Shown here: in pieces, positions 7,201 to 15,131 of the stretch
Layout of the letters: every line of letters starts with the position of its first letter
Numbering within the stretch: position 1 is the first letter of the stretch
Notes under the pieces: generated by a model
Databases searched by the model: none
Seen by the model: the letters and a program-made list of their open reading frames with translations, nothing else
Told to the model about the DNA's origin: nothing
Source of the DNA: Clostridiaceae bacterium UBA5444
Lineage (GTDB): Bacteria > Bacillota > Clostridia > Clostridiales > Oxobacteraceae
Assembly: GCA_002426575.1 (NCBI GenBank)
Contig: DIRE01000051.1
Coordinates: 32,420-60,675 of the forward strand
Length of the DNA stretch: 28,256 nt
Direction of reading: 5' to 3'
Position numbers and translations under genes: made by a program

Positions 7201-9226
7201 AGTAGTTGCCAAAGTTTCAAATACCGAAACTATAGATGCCAACTCAAGCAAAGAAATTGATCAGTTTACTACAGAAATAAAGAATCCTAATCTGTGGCAT
7301 CCAGACAATCCAAATTTATATAAAGTATATACACAAATTATAGATGAGAATGGAATAGTAGATCAAAACATTACAAAGATAGGACTTAGATGGTTTGAAT
7401 TTAATAAAAATAATGGTAAGTTTTATATTAACGGTGAGCCTATGAAACTTATAGGACTAAATAGGCATGAGACATATCCCTATATAGGGAGAGCTGCACC
7501 AAATAGGCTTCAAGCAAGAGATGCCGATATATTAAAGTTTGAGATGGGATGCAATGCGGTAAGAAGCTCCCACTATCCTCCTGATACAGAGTTCCTCAAC
7601 AGATGTGACGAGATTGGACTTCTTGCTATTGAAGAAATACCGGGCTGGCAAAACATTGGAGACTCAGCTTGGCAAGATATTGCTATTAATAATGTAGAAG
7701 AGATGATTATGAGGGATAGAAATCATCCAAGTATAATTGCCTGGGGTGTTAGAATTAATGAATCCATAGATAATCATGACTTTTACACAAAGACAAATAA
7801 TAAAGCAAGGTCATTAGACGGTACAAGACCAACTATAGGGGTGAGATTTACTGCCAACTATTATAGCGAGTTTTTAGAGGATGTATTTGGATTTAACGAT
7901 TTTACAGGAGGAATAAAGAAACCTAGACAACTTCCATGGCTTGTCACAGAATATGAAGGACATATGTATCCCGTAAAATCCTTTGATAAAGAAGAAAGGC
8001 TTGTAAATCAAGTACTAAGACATGCTAAAGTACAAAATGAATCCTTTGCAAGGGAAGATGTTGCAGGCGCATTAGGATGGTGTGGATTTGATTATAATAC
8101 CCCACTTAGTGATAATCAGGTACGCTATCATGGAGCATATGATATGTTTAGGATGCCTAAGTTTGTAACTAGCGTATATAGGTCACAGCAGGATCCTGAA
8201 AACTATGAACCAATGGTATTTATAGCTAACTATTGGAAAAAAGATTCACCAAAGGATGTAACAATAGCAAGCAACTGTGAAGAAGTTGAGTTGTTTGTAA
8301 ATGGGGTTTCTAAAGGGATTGCAAAGCCTAACTTATATACATCACTTCCTCATCCTCTGTTTCAATTTAAAAATATATACTATGAGCCTGGAGAGATTAG
8401 GGCTGAAGGAAGAATAGGCGGGCGTGTTGTAGCAAGCCATGTCCGTCATACGCCAGGGGAGCCTGTAAAACTTGTATTATCAACTAAAGATCCATCAATA
8501 ACTGCTGATGGAAGCGATATGACAATGATAAATGTATCTGCTGTAGACTCATATGGACAGATAGTTCCTCTTGCAGGCAATAAAGTAAAATTTAATATAA
8601 TAGGGTCTGGAAAGTTTATAGGAGAAAATGTATTTCAACTTGAAGATGGAAAAGGCGGTTTCTTTGTACAATCTAAGCTAGGGCAAGCTGGTGTTGTAAG
8701 GTGCACTGCATCATCAGAAGGCCTTGAAGACGCTGTACTGGATATTTCTATAGAAGATATGAATGATATGGTAGTTCCAGCTATCCCAAGAAAGCCTGAT
8801 GCAAAGCCAGTTGCTGGAGAGAATGTTGCTTTAAATAGACCTGCTTTCTCAGACAGCAATGAATTTGGGAAAGGAAATGGATCCTTTAGGGCTAATGATG
8901 GGGACGAGAATACAAGGTGGTGCGCTAATGATAGCAAACCTAACCATTATATCATGATAGATCTTGGAAGATCAGTTAATATATCATCTACAGAAGTAAC
9001 ATGGGAAAAAGACGGCAAGGCATACGGATACACTATTGAAGCATCTGAGGATGGCAACAACTGGACGACTATAGTTGATAAAAGAAATAACGGAAGTAAA
9101 ATGAAGGTACAAAAAGATAGTTTTGAAGCATTGAATGCAAGATATATAAAGATAAATATAACGAAACTTCCATTAAGTACTTGGGCAAGCATAAGAGAAT
9201 TTAAAGTATTTGCTGCTGATAATTAA
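4247..9226 (+). CDS. Secreted multimodular glycosidase: GH30 (endo-beta-1,6-galactanase-like) - CBMs - GH2 - Ig-like - CBM32
   Basis: The 1659-residue product starts with a Sec signal peptide (basic N-terminus, hydrophobic 9-27, AKA cleavage site at 28-30). Residues 35-490 form a GH30 module resembling subfamily 5 endo-beta-1,6-galactanases (GWGTSLCWWANV near 50-61), with acid/base E209 (PINEP) and nucleophile E308 (MSEYG). Residues 500-635 look like a galactose-binding-type beta-sandwich. Residues 640-765 and 1535-1656 are related F5/8 type C (CBM32) domains. Residues 788-1310 are a complete GH2 module with candidate acid/base E1172 (RINES) and nucleophile E1235 (VTEYE), followed by a DUF4982-like segment and an Ig-like domain (about 1405-1505). 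No dockerin, SLH or sortase signal is seen, so it is probably released. Likely role: attack on type II arabinogalactan or similar plant galactans; GH2 specificity (galactosidase or glucuronidase) is open. AAAGGAG precedes the ATG. The gene stands alone. Confidence 0.9.
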   Translation: MKTVNRKVSILLILTFFMSTCLNLAIPAKASGSVDNVHIDPAACKQKFEGWGTSLCWWANVIGGWSNTNKNKIMDLLYDEEKGLGFNIARYNIGGGENPEHDHMRTGGQIEGFKPSPDTWNWEADQNQRWVLQAAKERGANILEAFSNSPPYWMTKSGCTAGKGAKPIFGVNNLKDDSYEDFADYLTEVVKHFKDEWGIEFRTLSPINEPISPAWCYEGGQEGCHWDRDKQNFIIKEVGKKIAQKGIETTVSGPEENTINQNIDSYGSYDSEAKGYISQINAHTYAGDKRRELLNAAKTDGKRLWMSEYGCGGDWREQGSHDHNEMKWALRLSETITKDLGEMESGAWIYWQAVEGEEGAVEGKHGWGLIHATFTQGQEDYWMTKQYYAMGNYSKFIRPGYTIIDTNNPNVLAAYDKDGGNLVFVVTNNSSKEVTHTFDISDFNNTDSVAKVYRTSQSENLDNISDVEIKDNTLIAKETPYSVTTYVINNAVYDDRLIKVNDTQIGIGLNEFNYSGNWKYGSQKGTYLNDNHWSDKSNDSYTIKFNGTQAKVYGSQYISHGIVAFSIDDGPEIEYDSYSGTRKDNVLMYTSPVLPLGEHTLKVRVTGKKGPVSTGCTVTADKVEIINYVSSEDNDIAVGKPVTCSSEQAWKGNGSHNGNDGNLSTKWCAENTNPGNWWKVDLGGLYSITGSQVMWEFDQRLYKYKIEVSADNTYWITAVDKTGNTELSQVQKDSFNMDNVRYVRITITGTEKRCWPSFYDFKVFGNAKDTTNPNIPPNKLELNFNTNWLYCNMDIPNGQDIDLDETRFEGVCLPHTNATLEDHQNIDISQNQFVSWYRRHFILPDEYKGRKVFVDFEGVGTIAQVYVNGKFVGEHKGAYTPFKLDITSYANFGDKENVIAVRVDSTERKDIPPEAGTIDYFLFGGISRDVKMILTDTLYSEGVFLTTPIISKDKAVVKARTNVVNDSKDKKSFKLVTNVVDKNNKVVAKVSNTETIDANSSKEIDQFTTEIKNPNLWHPDNPNLYKVYTQIIDENGIVDQNITKIGLRWFEFNKNNGKFYINGEPMKLIGLNRHETYPYIGRAAPNRLQARDADILKFEMGCNAVRSSHYPPDTEFLNRCDEIGLLAIEEIPGWQNIGDSAWQDIAINNVEEMIMRDRNHPSIIAWGVRINESIDNHDFYTKTNNKARSLDGTRPTIGVRFTANYYSEFLEDVFGFNDFTGGIKKPRQLPWLVTEYEGHMYPVKSFDKEERLVNQVLRHAKVQNESFAREDVAGALGWCGFDYNTPLSDNQVRYHGAYDMFRMPKFVTSVYRSQQDPENYEPMVFIANYWKKDSPKDVTIASNCEEVELFVNGVSKGIAKPNLYTSLPHPLFQFKNIYYEPGEIRAEGRIGGRVVASHVRHTPGEPVKLVLSTKDPSITADGSDMTMINVSAVDSYGQIVPLAGNKVKFNIIGSGKFIGENVFQLEDGKGGFFVQSKLGQAGVVRCTASSEGLEDAVLDISIEDMNDMVVPAIPRKPDAKPVAGENVALNRPAFSDSNEFGKGNGSFRANDGDENTRWCANDSKPNHYIMIDLGRSVNISSTEVTWEKDGKAYGYTIEASEDGNNWTTIVDKRNNGSKMKVQKDSFEALNARYIKINITKLPLSTWASIREFKVFAADN

Positions 9227-9265
9227 ATAAGTAGGGCTGCTTTTAGCAGTCCTACTTATTTAATT
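9221..9265. terminator. Bidirectional terminator containing both stop codons
   Basis: The arms 9221-9241 and 9245-9265 form a 21-bp stem (one G-T wobble) around a TTT loop. The glycosidase stop codon (9224-9226) lies in the left arm and the stop codon of the opposing HAD gene (9260-9262) in the right arm. One hairpin therefore closes two convergent genes only 33 bases apart. Confidence 0.85.
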
Positions 9266-10057
9266 AATACCCAAAACTATTTTTTTTATAGTTTCAACAA
9301 CACCATTGTCTCTATTGCTTTTAGCAATAAAATTAGCATGGCTTTTTACTTCATCAGGTGCATTTTCCATTGCATAGCTGAAATGTGCATTTTTAAGCAT
9401 CTCCACGTCATTAAAATAATCTCCAAATACCATGGTTTCATCCTTTTTAATGCCGAGCTTTTCTTGTATAAGCTTTAAAGCATTGCCTTTATTTGCATCT
9501 TTATTGTATAAATCAAGCCAAAACTCACCAGATATTACAACTTGTAGCCTGTCCTTCCATCTAGGATAAAAAAACTCCTCATAAACCCTTTTAATACCAC
9601 TTAAATCTAATATACCTATTTTTAGTATAGGGTCTTTAATTTGGCTAAAATCATCTATAATTTTATAGCTTACATAGTATTTTTTAACCTCATCTACAAG
9701 ATAATCTTTATTGTTGCTTATATATGCACAGTCTTTTGAACACAATACTAGGCAAACATATGGAATCTTTTTTGCATCTTCTATTATCTCTGCTATGTAT
9801 TCGTCCTTTATTGGATTTGAATACAGCTCTTTTCCTTTATATAGCACAAGAGTACCATTTTCAGCTATATATACAAGTTGATCCTTAAAGTTTCCAAAAT
9901 CCCTGTATAAGGTGCCATATTGCCTTCCACTTGCAGGAGCAAATCTTATATTCATATCAATTAGTTTCCCAAGAACATGAAAGAATTCACCATTGATTTT
10001 TCCATTTTCATCTAGTAAAGTTCCATCCATATCGCTTGCTATAAGTTTTATCATCAA
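9260..10057 (-). CDS. Cof-type HAD-superfamily phosphatase
   Basis: The 265-residue cytosolic protein belongs to the Cof/YidA branch (type IIB cap) of HAD hydrolases, which dephosphorylate sugar phosphates and other small phosphometabolites. Motif I is DMDGT (nucleophile D9, acid/base D11), motif II is S43 in PASGR, motif III is K190 in the NKG segment, and motif IV is GDYFND with D213 and D217. All are intact. Length is typical. The ATG start has GGGGGGTT just upstream; a second ATG follows at once and cannot be excluded. It is convergent with the glycosidase and shares its terminator, but this position alone does not link it to galactan use. The substrate cannot be predicted. Confidence 0.88.
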   Translation of the reverse strand: MMIKLIASDMDGTLLDENGKINGEFFHVLGKLIDMNIRFAPASGRQYGTLYRDFGNFKDQLVYIAENGTLVLYKGKELYSNPIKDEYIAEIIEDAKKIPYVCLVLCSKDCAYISNNKDYLVDEVKKYYVSYKIIDDFSQIKDPILKIGILDLSGIKRVYEEFFYPRWKDRLQVVISGEFWLDLYNKDANKGNALKLIQEKLGIKKDETMVFGDYFNDVEMLKNAHFSYAMENAPDEVKSHANFIAKSNRDNGVVETIKKIVLGIN

Positions 10058-10145
10058 TAACCCCCCGTTTATAACATGTTTAAATTATTATTCCTACATA
10101 GAAATAATAACATATAATCGCCCGTATTTTAATGTTAAAATTTGC

Positions 10146-10174
10146 TTGACTAAAGCCTATAATATAAGTATAAT
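10146..10174 (+). promoter_or_regulatory. Sigma-A promoter for the DUF1858 gene
   Basis: TTGACT (10146-10151), a 17-base spacer and a perfect TATAAT (10169-10174) predict transcription from about 10181. Another TATAAT at 10236-10241 lacks a recognisable -35. Confidence 0.6.
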
Positions 10175-10259
10175 TTCAGTATACCATAATGGGGTATAAG
10201 CCTATAACATTACTAGCAAAGTTAAAAAACAATGGTATAATGATATAGCTAATTTTATT

Positions 10260-10267
10260 GGAGGTGA
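10260..10267 (+). promoter_or_regulatory. Ribosome-binding site that fixes the TTG start of the DUF1858 gene
   Basis: GGAGGTGA lies 5 bases before TTG 10273. A reading frame opening at TTG 10258 would place this ribosome site inside its own coding sequence, so the longer start is rejected. Confidence 0.75.
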
Positions 10268-10272
10268 AGGTT

Positions 10273-10473
10273 TTGATTTCAAAAGATATGTCAATTACAG
10301 ATATAGTTGATAACTATCCTGAAACTGTAGAGGTATTTATTCAAAGTGGTATGCATTGCTTTGGATGTATGGCAGCAAGGTTTGAGAATGTTGAGCAGGG
10401 GGCTCTTGCTCATGGAATAGATGTAGATAAGCTAATTGAAGATTTAAATAATGCAGTAACAGTAAGCAAGTAA
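10273..10473 (+). CDS. DUF1858 domain protein, small CxxC redox-disulfide-type protein
   Basis: Starting at TTG 10273 the protein has 66 residues. It matches the DUF1858 domain (also called hybrid-cluster-protein-associated redox disulfide domain): an N-terminal DIVDNYPET segment, then GMHCFGC with C29 and C32, then a helical tail with GIDVDKLIEDLN. The CxxC pair suggests a thiol/disulfide or metal role, but no reaction is established for the family. It is a monocistronic gene between its own promoter and a strong terminator, and no hybrid-cluster protein gene is adjacent. Family assignment is confident; function is not. Confidence 0.85.
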   Translation: MISKDMSITDIVDNYPETVEVFIQSGMHCFGCMAARFENVEQGALAHGIDVDKLIEDLNNAVTVSK

Positions 10474-10503
10474 AAAAACGGGGGATGCATCCCCGTTTTT
10501 TTT
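10474..10503 (+). terminator. Strong intrinsic terminator after the DUF1858 gene
   Basis: An A-run, a GC-rich stem (CGGGG...CCCCG) and eight Ts follow the stop codon directly. The A/T flanks extend the stem to 11 bp (10474-10484 with 10491-10501). Confidence 0.9.
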
Positions 10504-10614
10504 ATTACAATAAATTAAAGTTTCACACAAAATACTTGATATTTATTTAGTAAAATGCAATCCTATAGGTATACAATATTTTCAGTTGATAATTGATGTG
10601 GCAGGTGATTTGTT

Positions 10615-13179
10615 ATGGATTACAAAAGTACAAGGCATAGTATGTCGCATAAAAATATGAAGTTATGTTTAATTGCCCAAGCACTTATTATTTTTATACC
10701 TCTTGTAATGCTGCAGGTTTTATTTTACAAAAGCCAAATAGGAAAGTTTAGAGATGATATTGATTTTACGAGCCGCGCTCTAGCGGTTAAAATATCGGAT
10801 AATATAAGTTCAGATATATCGGCATTAACAGCGTTTAGCTATAACTTTGGTGGAGATAAAGGAATATCTAAAAAGGACTTTAATAAGTTATCTAAATATT
10901 ATATAGAACAATTTCCAGACATATTATCTATACAGCATGAAGATGCGGATGCAGTAACTGATATGATATTTCCATTGTATTTAAATGAAAAGGCTTTAGG
11001 CAAATCTATAAAAGGCATACCAGAAATGCAAGACGCATTAAATGAAACTACAAAAGGCAAAATAGCTATAGTCGATAATCCCTATAATTTAACTTATTTA
11101 GGACATGAGAAAAAGGGAATATCTATAATAAACCCTATTTTTAAAGAAGATAAAATTAATGAATACTTTGTTTGTACTATAGATTTAGATAAATTTCTAA
11201 ATAATAATATAACAAGTGAATTACTAGATGATTACGCTATAAGCCTATATGATTCAAACGGCAAAGCCTTTTTTAAAAGCGGTAATAATAAGGGTGAATA
11301 TACCCGTAAAGAGAAAATTAGGGTCCAAAATAAAGAGTGGAAGATTACGGTGGGAAGTAACTATAACTATAGCATAGATATATTGTTATGGATTGTTTTC
11401 ACAACTATAGTATTTATATTTTTAGTATTACTACTTTTAAAAAACCAGCTTAGAATCTTTCAAAAGGATCGAAGCATTGATAAATTAAGAGAGCTTAAAG
11501 AAGAATTATATGAGAAAGAAGAAAGATATAGACTAGCAATGGATGGGGCTAATGATGTTATATGGGAATGGGACATTAATAATACCATGGTTTTCTTTTC
11601 TGATAAATGGACAGACCTGACCGGATATGAGCTAGAGGAAAAGAAGACTAGTATGTGCTTTTTAAGGGATATATTACATCCTAATGATGTAAATAGAGCT
11701 ATTGAAGATTATAAGAAGTACATAAATGGTGAGATGCCATGTTATCAAAGCGAATTCAGAATTAAGACAAGCCAAGATAAATACATATGGCTATTTGTAA
11801 GGGGGAAGGCATTAAAAGATGCAGATGGTAATGCAAGTAAAATATCTGGCTCTATAACAGATATTACAGATAGAAGGAGGGCTCAAGAGAAAATAACCAG
11901 GATGGCATATTATGATTCGCTAACTGATCTTCCAAATAGAGGCCTTTTTAAGAGAGAATTAGAAGATACGATAAGTTGTACAGTGGCAAATGGTTCAAAG
12001 GCAGCATTGCTGTTTATTGATCTTGATAATTTTAAAAATGTAAATGATACATTAGGCCATGATTATGGAGATAAGGTTTTGAAAATGAATGCAAAGATAC
12101 TTAAAGAACATTTTAAAGAAGGGTTTGTTGCAAGGCTTGCAGGGGACGAGTTTACTGTTTTGATTAAAAACGTACAAAACCAGCATGAAATAATTAAAGC
12201 CTGCAGTGAATTAATAAATGTATACAATAATCCATTCGAATTATGTCAAAAGCATGTTTATGTATCTTCGAGCATAGGAATAGCTCTAATACCAGATGAT
12301 GGAGTTGAAGAAAATGTATTATTTAGGAATGCTGATACTGCAATGTATAGAGCTAAGGCAAGCGGTAAAAATAGATATTGCTTCTTTGATAAGAAGATGC
12401 GAGACGAGCTTATGAGGAAGACTAATATAGAGAAGCATCTAAGACAAGCAATAAAAAGACAAGAATTAAGCATATACTACCAACCTCAAATGGATATTAA
12501 AAATGAAAGGCTAAGAGGATTTGAGGCCTTACTAAGATGGAAAGATAATGAAATAGGGGATATATCACCTGTGGAGTTTATACCCATTGCAGAGGAGACT
12601 GGACTTATAATTCCAATTGGGGAATGGGTATTAAAAAATGTATGCAATCAGATTAAAGAGTGGAAAAATAAAGGATATGATTTTAAACAAATATCTGTAA
12701 ATATATCTTCAATACAGCTGCAAGAGGATAATTTTTTGGAACAGATAAAAAAGATTTTAAATGAGTCTCATGTATTGCCAAAGTATATAAAGCTTGAGAT
12801 TACAGAGACCGCTTTAATAGGCTCCATGGATTTATGTGTGTCCCTGCTTAAAAAGTTAAGAGAATATGGATTTGAAATAGCCCTAGATGATTTTGGGACA
12901 GGCTATTCATATTTTAACTATTTAAAGTATCTTCCCATAAATGATTTAAAGATAGATAAATCTTTTATCGACAATATTAGCGAAAGTTATAGAGATAAAG
13001 TAATAGTTGAAACCATAATAGAGTTTGCTAAGAAGATGGATTTTTATGTAGTTGCAGAGGGTATTGAAACAAAGGATCAGCTAGATCTAACTAGAAGCAT
13101 GGGCTGTGATGCTGCACAGGGGTTTTATTACAGTAAACCTCTACCTCCATGCGAGGTAGAGAGTATGTATCACATATAG
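10615..13179 (+). CDS. Membrane PAS-GGDEF-EAL protein (c-di-GMP synthesis/breakdown)
   Basis: The 854-residue protein has membrane helices at about 15-38 and 254-277 enclosing an extracytoplasmic sensor region of about 210 residues, of likely Cache type. A coiled linker, a PAS domain (about 302-422, ending in the ITDITDRR motif), a GGDEF domain (about 430-595) and an EAL domain (about 605-850) follow. The GGDEF signature is AGDEF (509-513), a variant that can still be active, and no inhibitory RxxD is visible before it. The EAL domain keeps E637 in EALLRW, the N of SVNIS, EITE, DDFGTG, LKIDKSF, VAEGIE and AQGF, so phosphodiesterase activity is likely. The ATG start has a weak ribosome site (GGTGA about 8 bases upstream). 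Ligand and net direction of activity are unknown. Confidence 0.92.
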   Translation: MDYKSTRHSMSHKNMKLCLIAQALIIFIPLVMLQVLFYKSQIGKFRDDIDFTSRALAVKISDNISSDISALTAFSYNFGGDKGISKKDFNKLSKYYIEQFPDILSIQHEDADAVTDMIFPLYLNEKALGKSIKGIPEMQDALNETTKGKIAIVDNPYNLTYLGHEKKGISIINPIFKEDKINEYFVCTIDLDKFLNNNITSELLDDYAISLYDSNGKAFFKSGNNKGEYTRKEKIRVQNKEWKITVGSNYNYSIDILLWIVFTTIVFIFLVLLLLKNQLRIFQKDRSIDKLRELKEELYEKEERYRLAMDGANDVIWEWDINNTMVFFSDKWTDLTGYELEEKKTSMCFLRDILHPNDVNRAIEDYKKYINGEMPCYQSEFRIKTSQDKYIWLFVRGKALKDADGNASKISGSITDITDRRRAQEKITRMAYYDSLTDLPNRGLFKRELEDTISCTVANGSKAALLFIDLDNFKNVNDTLGHDYGDKVLKMNAKILKEHFKEGFVARLAGDEFTVLIKNVQNQHEIIKACSELINVYNNPFELCQKHVYVSSSIGIALIPDDGVEENVLFRNADTAMYRAKASGKNRYCFFDKKMRDELMRKTNIEKHLRQAIKRQELSIYYQPQMDIKNERLRGFEALLRWKDNEIGDISPVEFIPIAEETGLIIPIGEWVLKNVCNQIKEWKNKGYDFKQISVNISSIQLQEDNFLEQIKKILNESHVLPKYIKLEITETALIGSMDLCVSLLKKLREYGFEIALDDFGTGYSYFNYLKYLPINDLKIDKSFIDNISESYRDKVIVETIIEFAKKMDFYVVAEGIETKDQLDLTRSMGCDAAQGFYYSKPLPPCEVESMYHI

Positions 13180-13214
13180 TAAAAAGCAAAAAATATATTG
13201 GCTAGGAAGTTATA

Positions 13215-13223
13215 TGCTATAAT
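13215..13223 (+). promoter_or_regulatory. Extended -10 promoter before the soluble GGDEF gene
   Basis: TGCTATAAT is an extended -10 element (TGn plus a perfect TATAAT). The -35 region is poor, as is common for extended -10 promoters. It lies about 57 bases before the ATG. Confidence 0.45.
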
Positions 13224-13279
13224 TATTTCGCATTATATTTTCAAAAAACTAATCATTCATATATCTTGGGAGTGAGCTT

Positions 13280-14182
13280 ATGGAATTTAACAAAAAATTA
13301 GATGAGGATATAAATAATTTAATTAATAAATTAACTGGTTTTGAAAAAATGTATCACATGATGAGGATAGTTGATCCTAAGAGGAAAAGGGTTCTTGATA
13401 TTAAGAAAAATAGATTGGACACTATGGATTCATATTGCTACAAGTTTTGGGAACAAGATAGAATTTGTGAAAACTGTATATCAATGAGAGCCTATAACGA
13501 AAATAATACTTTTTTTAAGATGGAATATACAAATAGCAATATTTATATGGTAACAGCAATACCAGTTGAAGTAGGTGGACAAACCATAGTAATTGAGCTA
13601 TTAAATAATGTAACTGATAGCATGCTAATAGGAGACGGAAATTACGAAAATAATAGGGTAGTAAACAGCTTAATTAAGAATATTAATGAAATTGCTGTAA
13701 CAGATAGCCTTACAAGTGTATATGGAAGAAGGTATATAAATGAAAAACTTCCTGCAGAGCTTATTATAAGCTCCGTAAAAGAAAAGCCTTTATCAATTAT
13801 TTTAATAGATTTAGACAACTTTAAGGATATAAATGATAGCCTAGGCCATTTAGCGGGGGACGCTGTATTAAAAGATATTGCAGAAATACTTAAAGGCTGT
13901 ATACGAAGTAAAGATGATTGGGCAGCTCGCTATGGAGGAGACGAATTTATAATCTGCTTACCAAATACAGATAATAAAACAGCTAAGCAAATTGCAGAGA
14001 GAGTTCGAAGCTCAATTGAAAATAAAGAGTTTAAATATAATGGAAAAGCAATAAATATTACTGCAAGCTTTGGTGTTTGTACAAATACTGAAGATAACTT
14101 TACCACGATAGAGCAATTCATAGAAAGTGCTGATAAGAAACTATATAGTTCTAAAAGACATGGGAAAAATAAAGTTTTATAG
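13280..14182 (+). CDS. Soluble diguanylate cyclase with N-terminal cysteine-motif sensor domain
   Basis: The 300-residue protein has no signal peptide or membrane helix. Residues about 20-115 look like a PAS-like sensor domain carrying C53, C63 and C66 (C-x9-C-x2-C). Residues about 138-300 are a GGDEF domain with intact GGDEF at 219-223 and the usual DLDNFKDINDSLGH substrate segment, so synthesis of cyclic-di-GMP is likely. An RSKDD sequence precedes the signature, but its register is one residue off the classical RxxD inhibitory site. The cysteine triplet could bind metal, heme or an iron-sulphur cluster, or sense redox state; that is inference. The ATG is preceded by GGGAGTGA. The gene has its own promoter and a hairpin after it. 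Confidence 0.9.
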   Translation: MEFNKKLDEDINNLINKLTGFEKMYHMMRIVDPKRKRVLDIKKNRLDTMDSYCYKFWEQDRICENCISMRAYNENNTFFKMEYTNSNIYMVTAIPVEVGGQTIVIELLNNVTDSMLIGDGNYENNRVVNSLIKNINEIAVTDSLTSVYGRRYINEKLPAELIISSVKEKPLSIILIDLDNFKDINDSLGHLAGDAVLKDIAEILKGCIRSKDDWAARYGGDEFIICLPNTDNKTAKQIAERVRSSIENKEFKYNGKAINITASFGVCTNTEDNFTTIEQFIESADKKLYSSKRHGKNKVL

Positions 14183-14207
14183 CATATGATAAAAATTATG
14201 TATAAGC

Positions 14208-14256
14208 ATATAAAAAAGGGATATATTCTAAAATGGATGTGTCCCTTTTCATATAT
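14208..14256 (+). terminator. Probable terminator after the GGDEF gene
   Basis: AAAAGGGA (14214-14221) pairs with TCCCTTTT (14242-14249) around a 20-base loop, and weaker AT pairing extends the base of the stem. Confidence 0.55.
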
Positions 14257-14326
14257 AAAATAGTAAGAGTTGTATAGGTTCTTTATGTAATATAAAATGG
14301 AATAAGTGTGTAAGTGAGGAAATAGC

Positions 14327-15079
14327 ATGGATGTAATATTTATCTTAATTATCGGATCTATCATAGGAAGCTTCCTAAATGTATGTATTTGTAGAATACC
14401 TAGGAATGAGTCTATAGCATACCCTCCTTCTCACTGCACTAATTGTGGAATGAGGATTAAGTGGTATGATCTTTTACCTGTAGTGAGTTTCATAAATTTA
14501 AGAGGAAGATGCAGAAATTGCGAAAGTAAAATATCTATTAGATATCCATTGATAGAAATTTTAACTGGGGCAATATTTGTATCTCTTTATATTAAATACG
14601 GGTTTACCATTGATTTTTTCAAGTATGTACTTTTGTCTGTATTCTTGATTGTAATATCATTTATAGATTTAGATACTACGAATGTGTATTTAAAAACTAC
14701 TTTACCTGGGATAGTGATAGGTGTAGTTTTTGTAATAATTGAATATTTAAATGGAAATAGTCCAACCCAATTTATATATGGAGCAATTATTTTATGGGGA
14801 GTTTTGGCTATAATTGCACTTACTACTCATAGTATGGGCTGGGGAGATGCAGAGATATGCCTTATGTGTGGTATTTTTCTTGGGACTAAACTATCAATTG
14901 TGATGCTTATACTTTCCTTTGTGTTAGGAGGAATAGTAGGGGGAATGTTGGTATTGTTTAAAATAAAATCAAGAAAAGATATGATACCATTTGGCCCTTT
15001 TATTGGAGTGGCAGCAATTATTACCATGTTATTTGGGAGCAATATTGTGAACTGGTATATTAGTTATTTAATTTTGTAG
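14327..15079 (+). CDS. pilD: Type IV prepilin peptidase (leader peptidase / N-methyltransferase)
   Basis: The 250-residue polytopic membrane protein is a full-length bifunctional prepilin peptidase, which cleaves type III leader peptides from pilins and competence pseudopilins and methylates the new N-terminus. The N-terminal methyltransferase region has GSFLNVCICRIP and two CxxC pairs (C37/C40 and C62/C65) in a cytoplasmic loop. The A24 aspartyl protease part has its first aspartate in FIDLDTT (D114/D116) and the second, D184, in GWGD, close to the usual GxGD. Pilin, ATPase and assembly genes are not in the window, so its substrates lie elsewhere. Its neighbours are cyclic-di-GMP enzymes, which often regulate pili. 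It could equally be named comC or gspO. Confidence 0.92.
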   Translation: MDVIFILIIGSIIGSFLNVCICRIPRNESIAYPPSHCTNCGMRIKWYDLLPVVSFINLRGRCRNCESKISIRYPLIEILTGAIFVSLYIKYGFTIDFFKYVLLSVFLIVISFIDLDTTNVYLKTTLPGIVIGVVFVIIEYLNGNSPTQFIYGAIILWGVLAIIALTTHSMGWGDAEICLMCGIFLGTKLSIVMLILSFVLGGIVGGMLVLFKIKSRKDMIPFGPFIGVAAIITMLFGSNIVNWYISYLIL

Positions 15080-15131
15080 GCATTGGAAAATATATTTGTG
15101 AATATAGTTAAAAAAGGATTGGAGAGATATT

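Noticed and set aside
13900..13950. Inhibitory RxxD site of the soluble diguanylate cyclase
   Set aside because: RSKDD is present, but the arginine is one residue out of the usual register, so an active I-site cannot be claimed.
13930..14364. 144-codon minus-strand open frame across the end of the GGDEF gene
   Set aside because: It overlaps the conserved GGDEF coding region and the terminator, and its composition (Tyr, Ile, Phe runs) reflects AT-rich antisense DNA.
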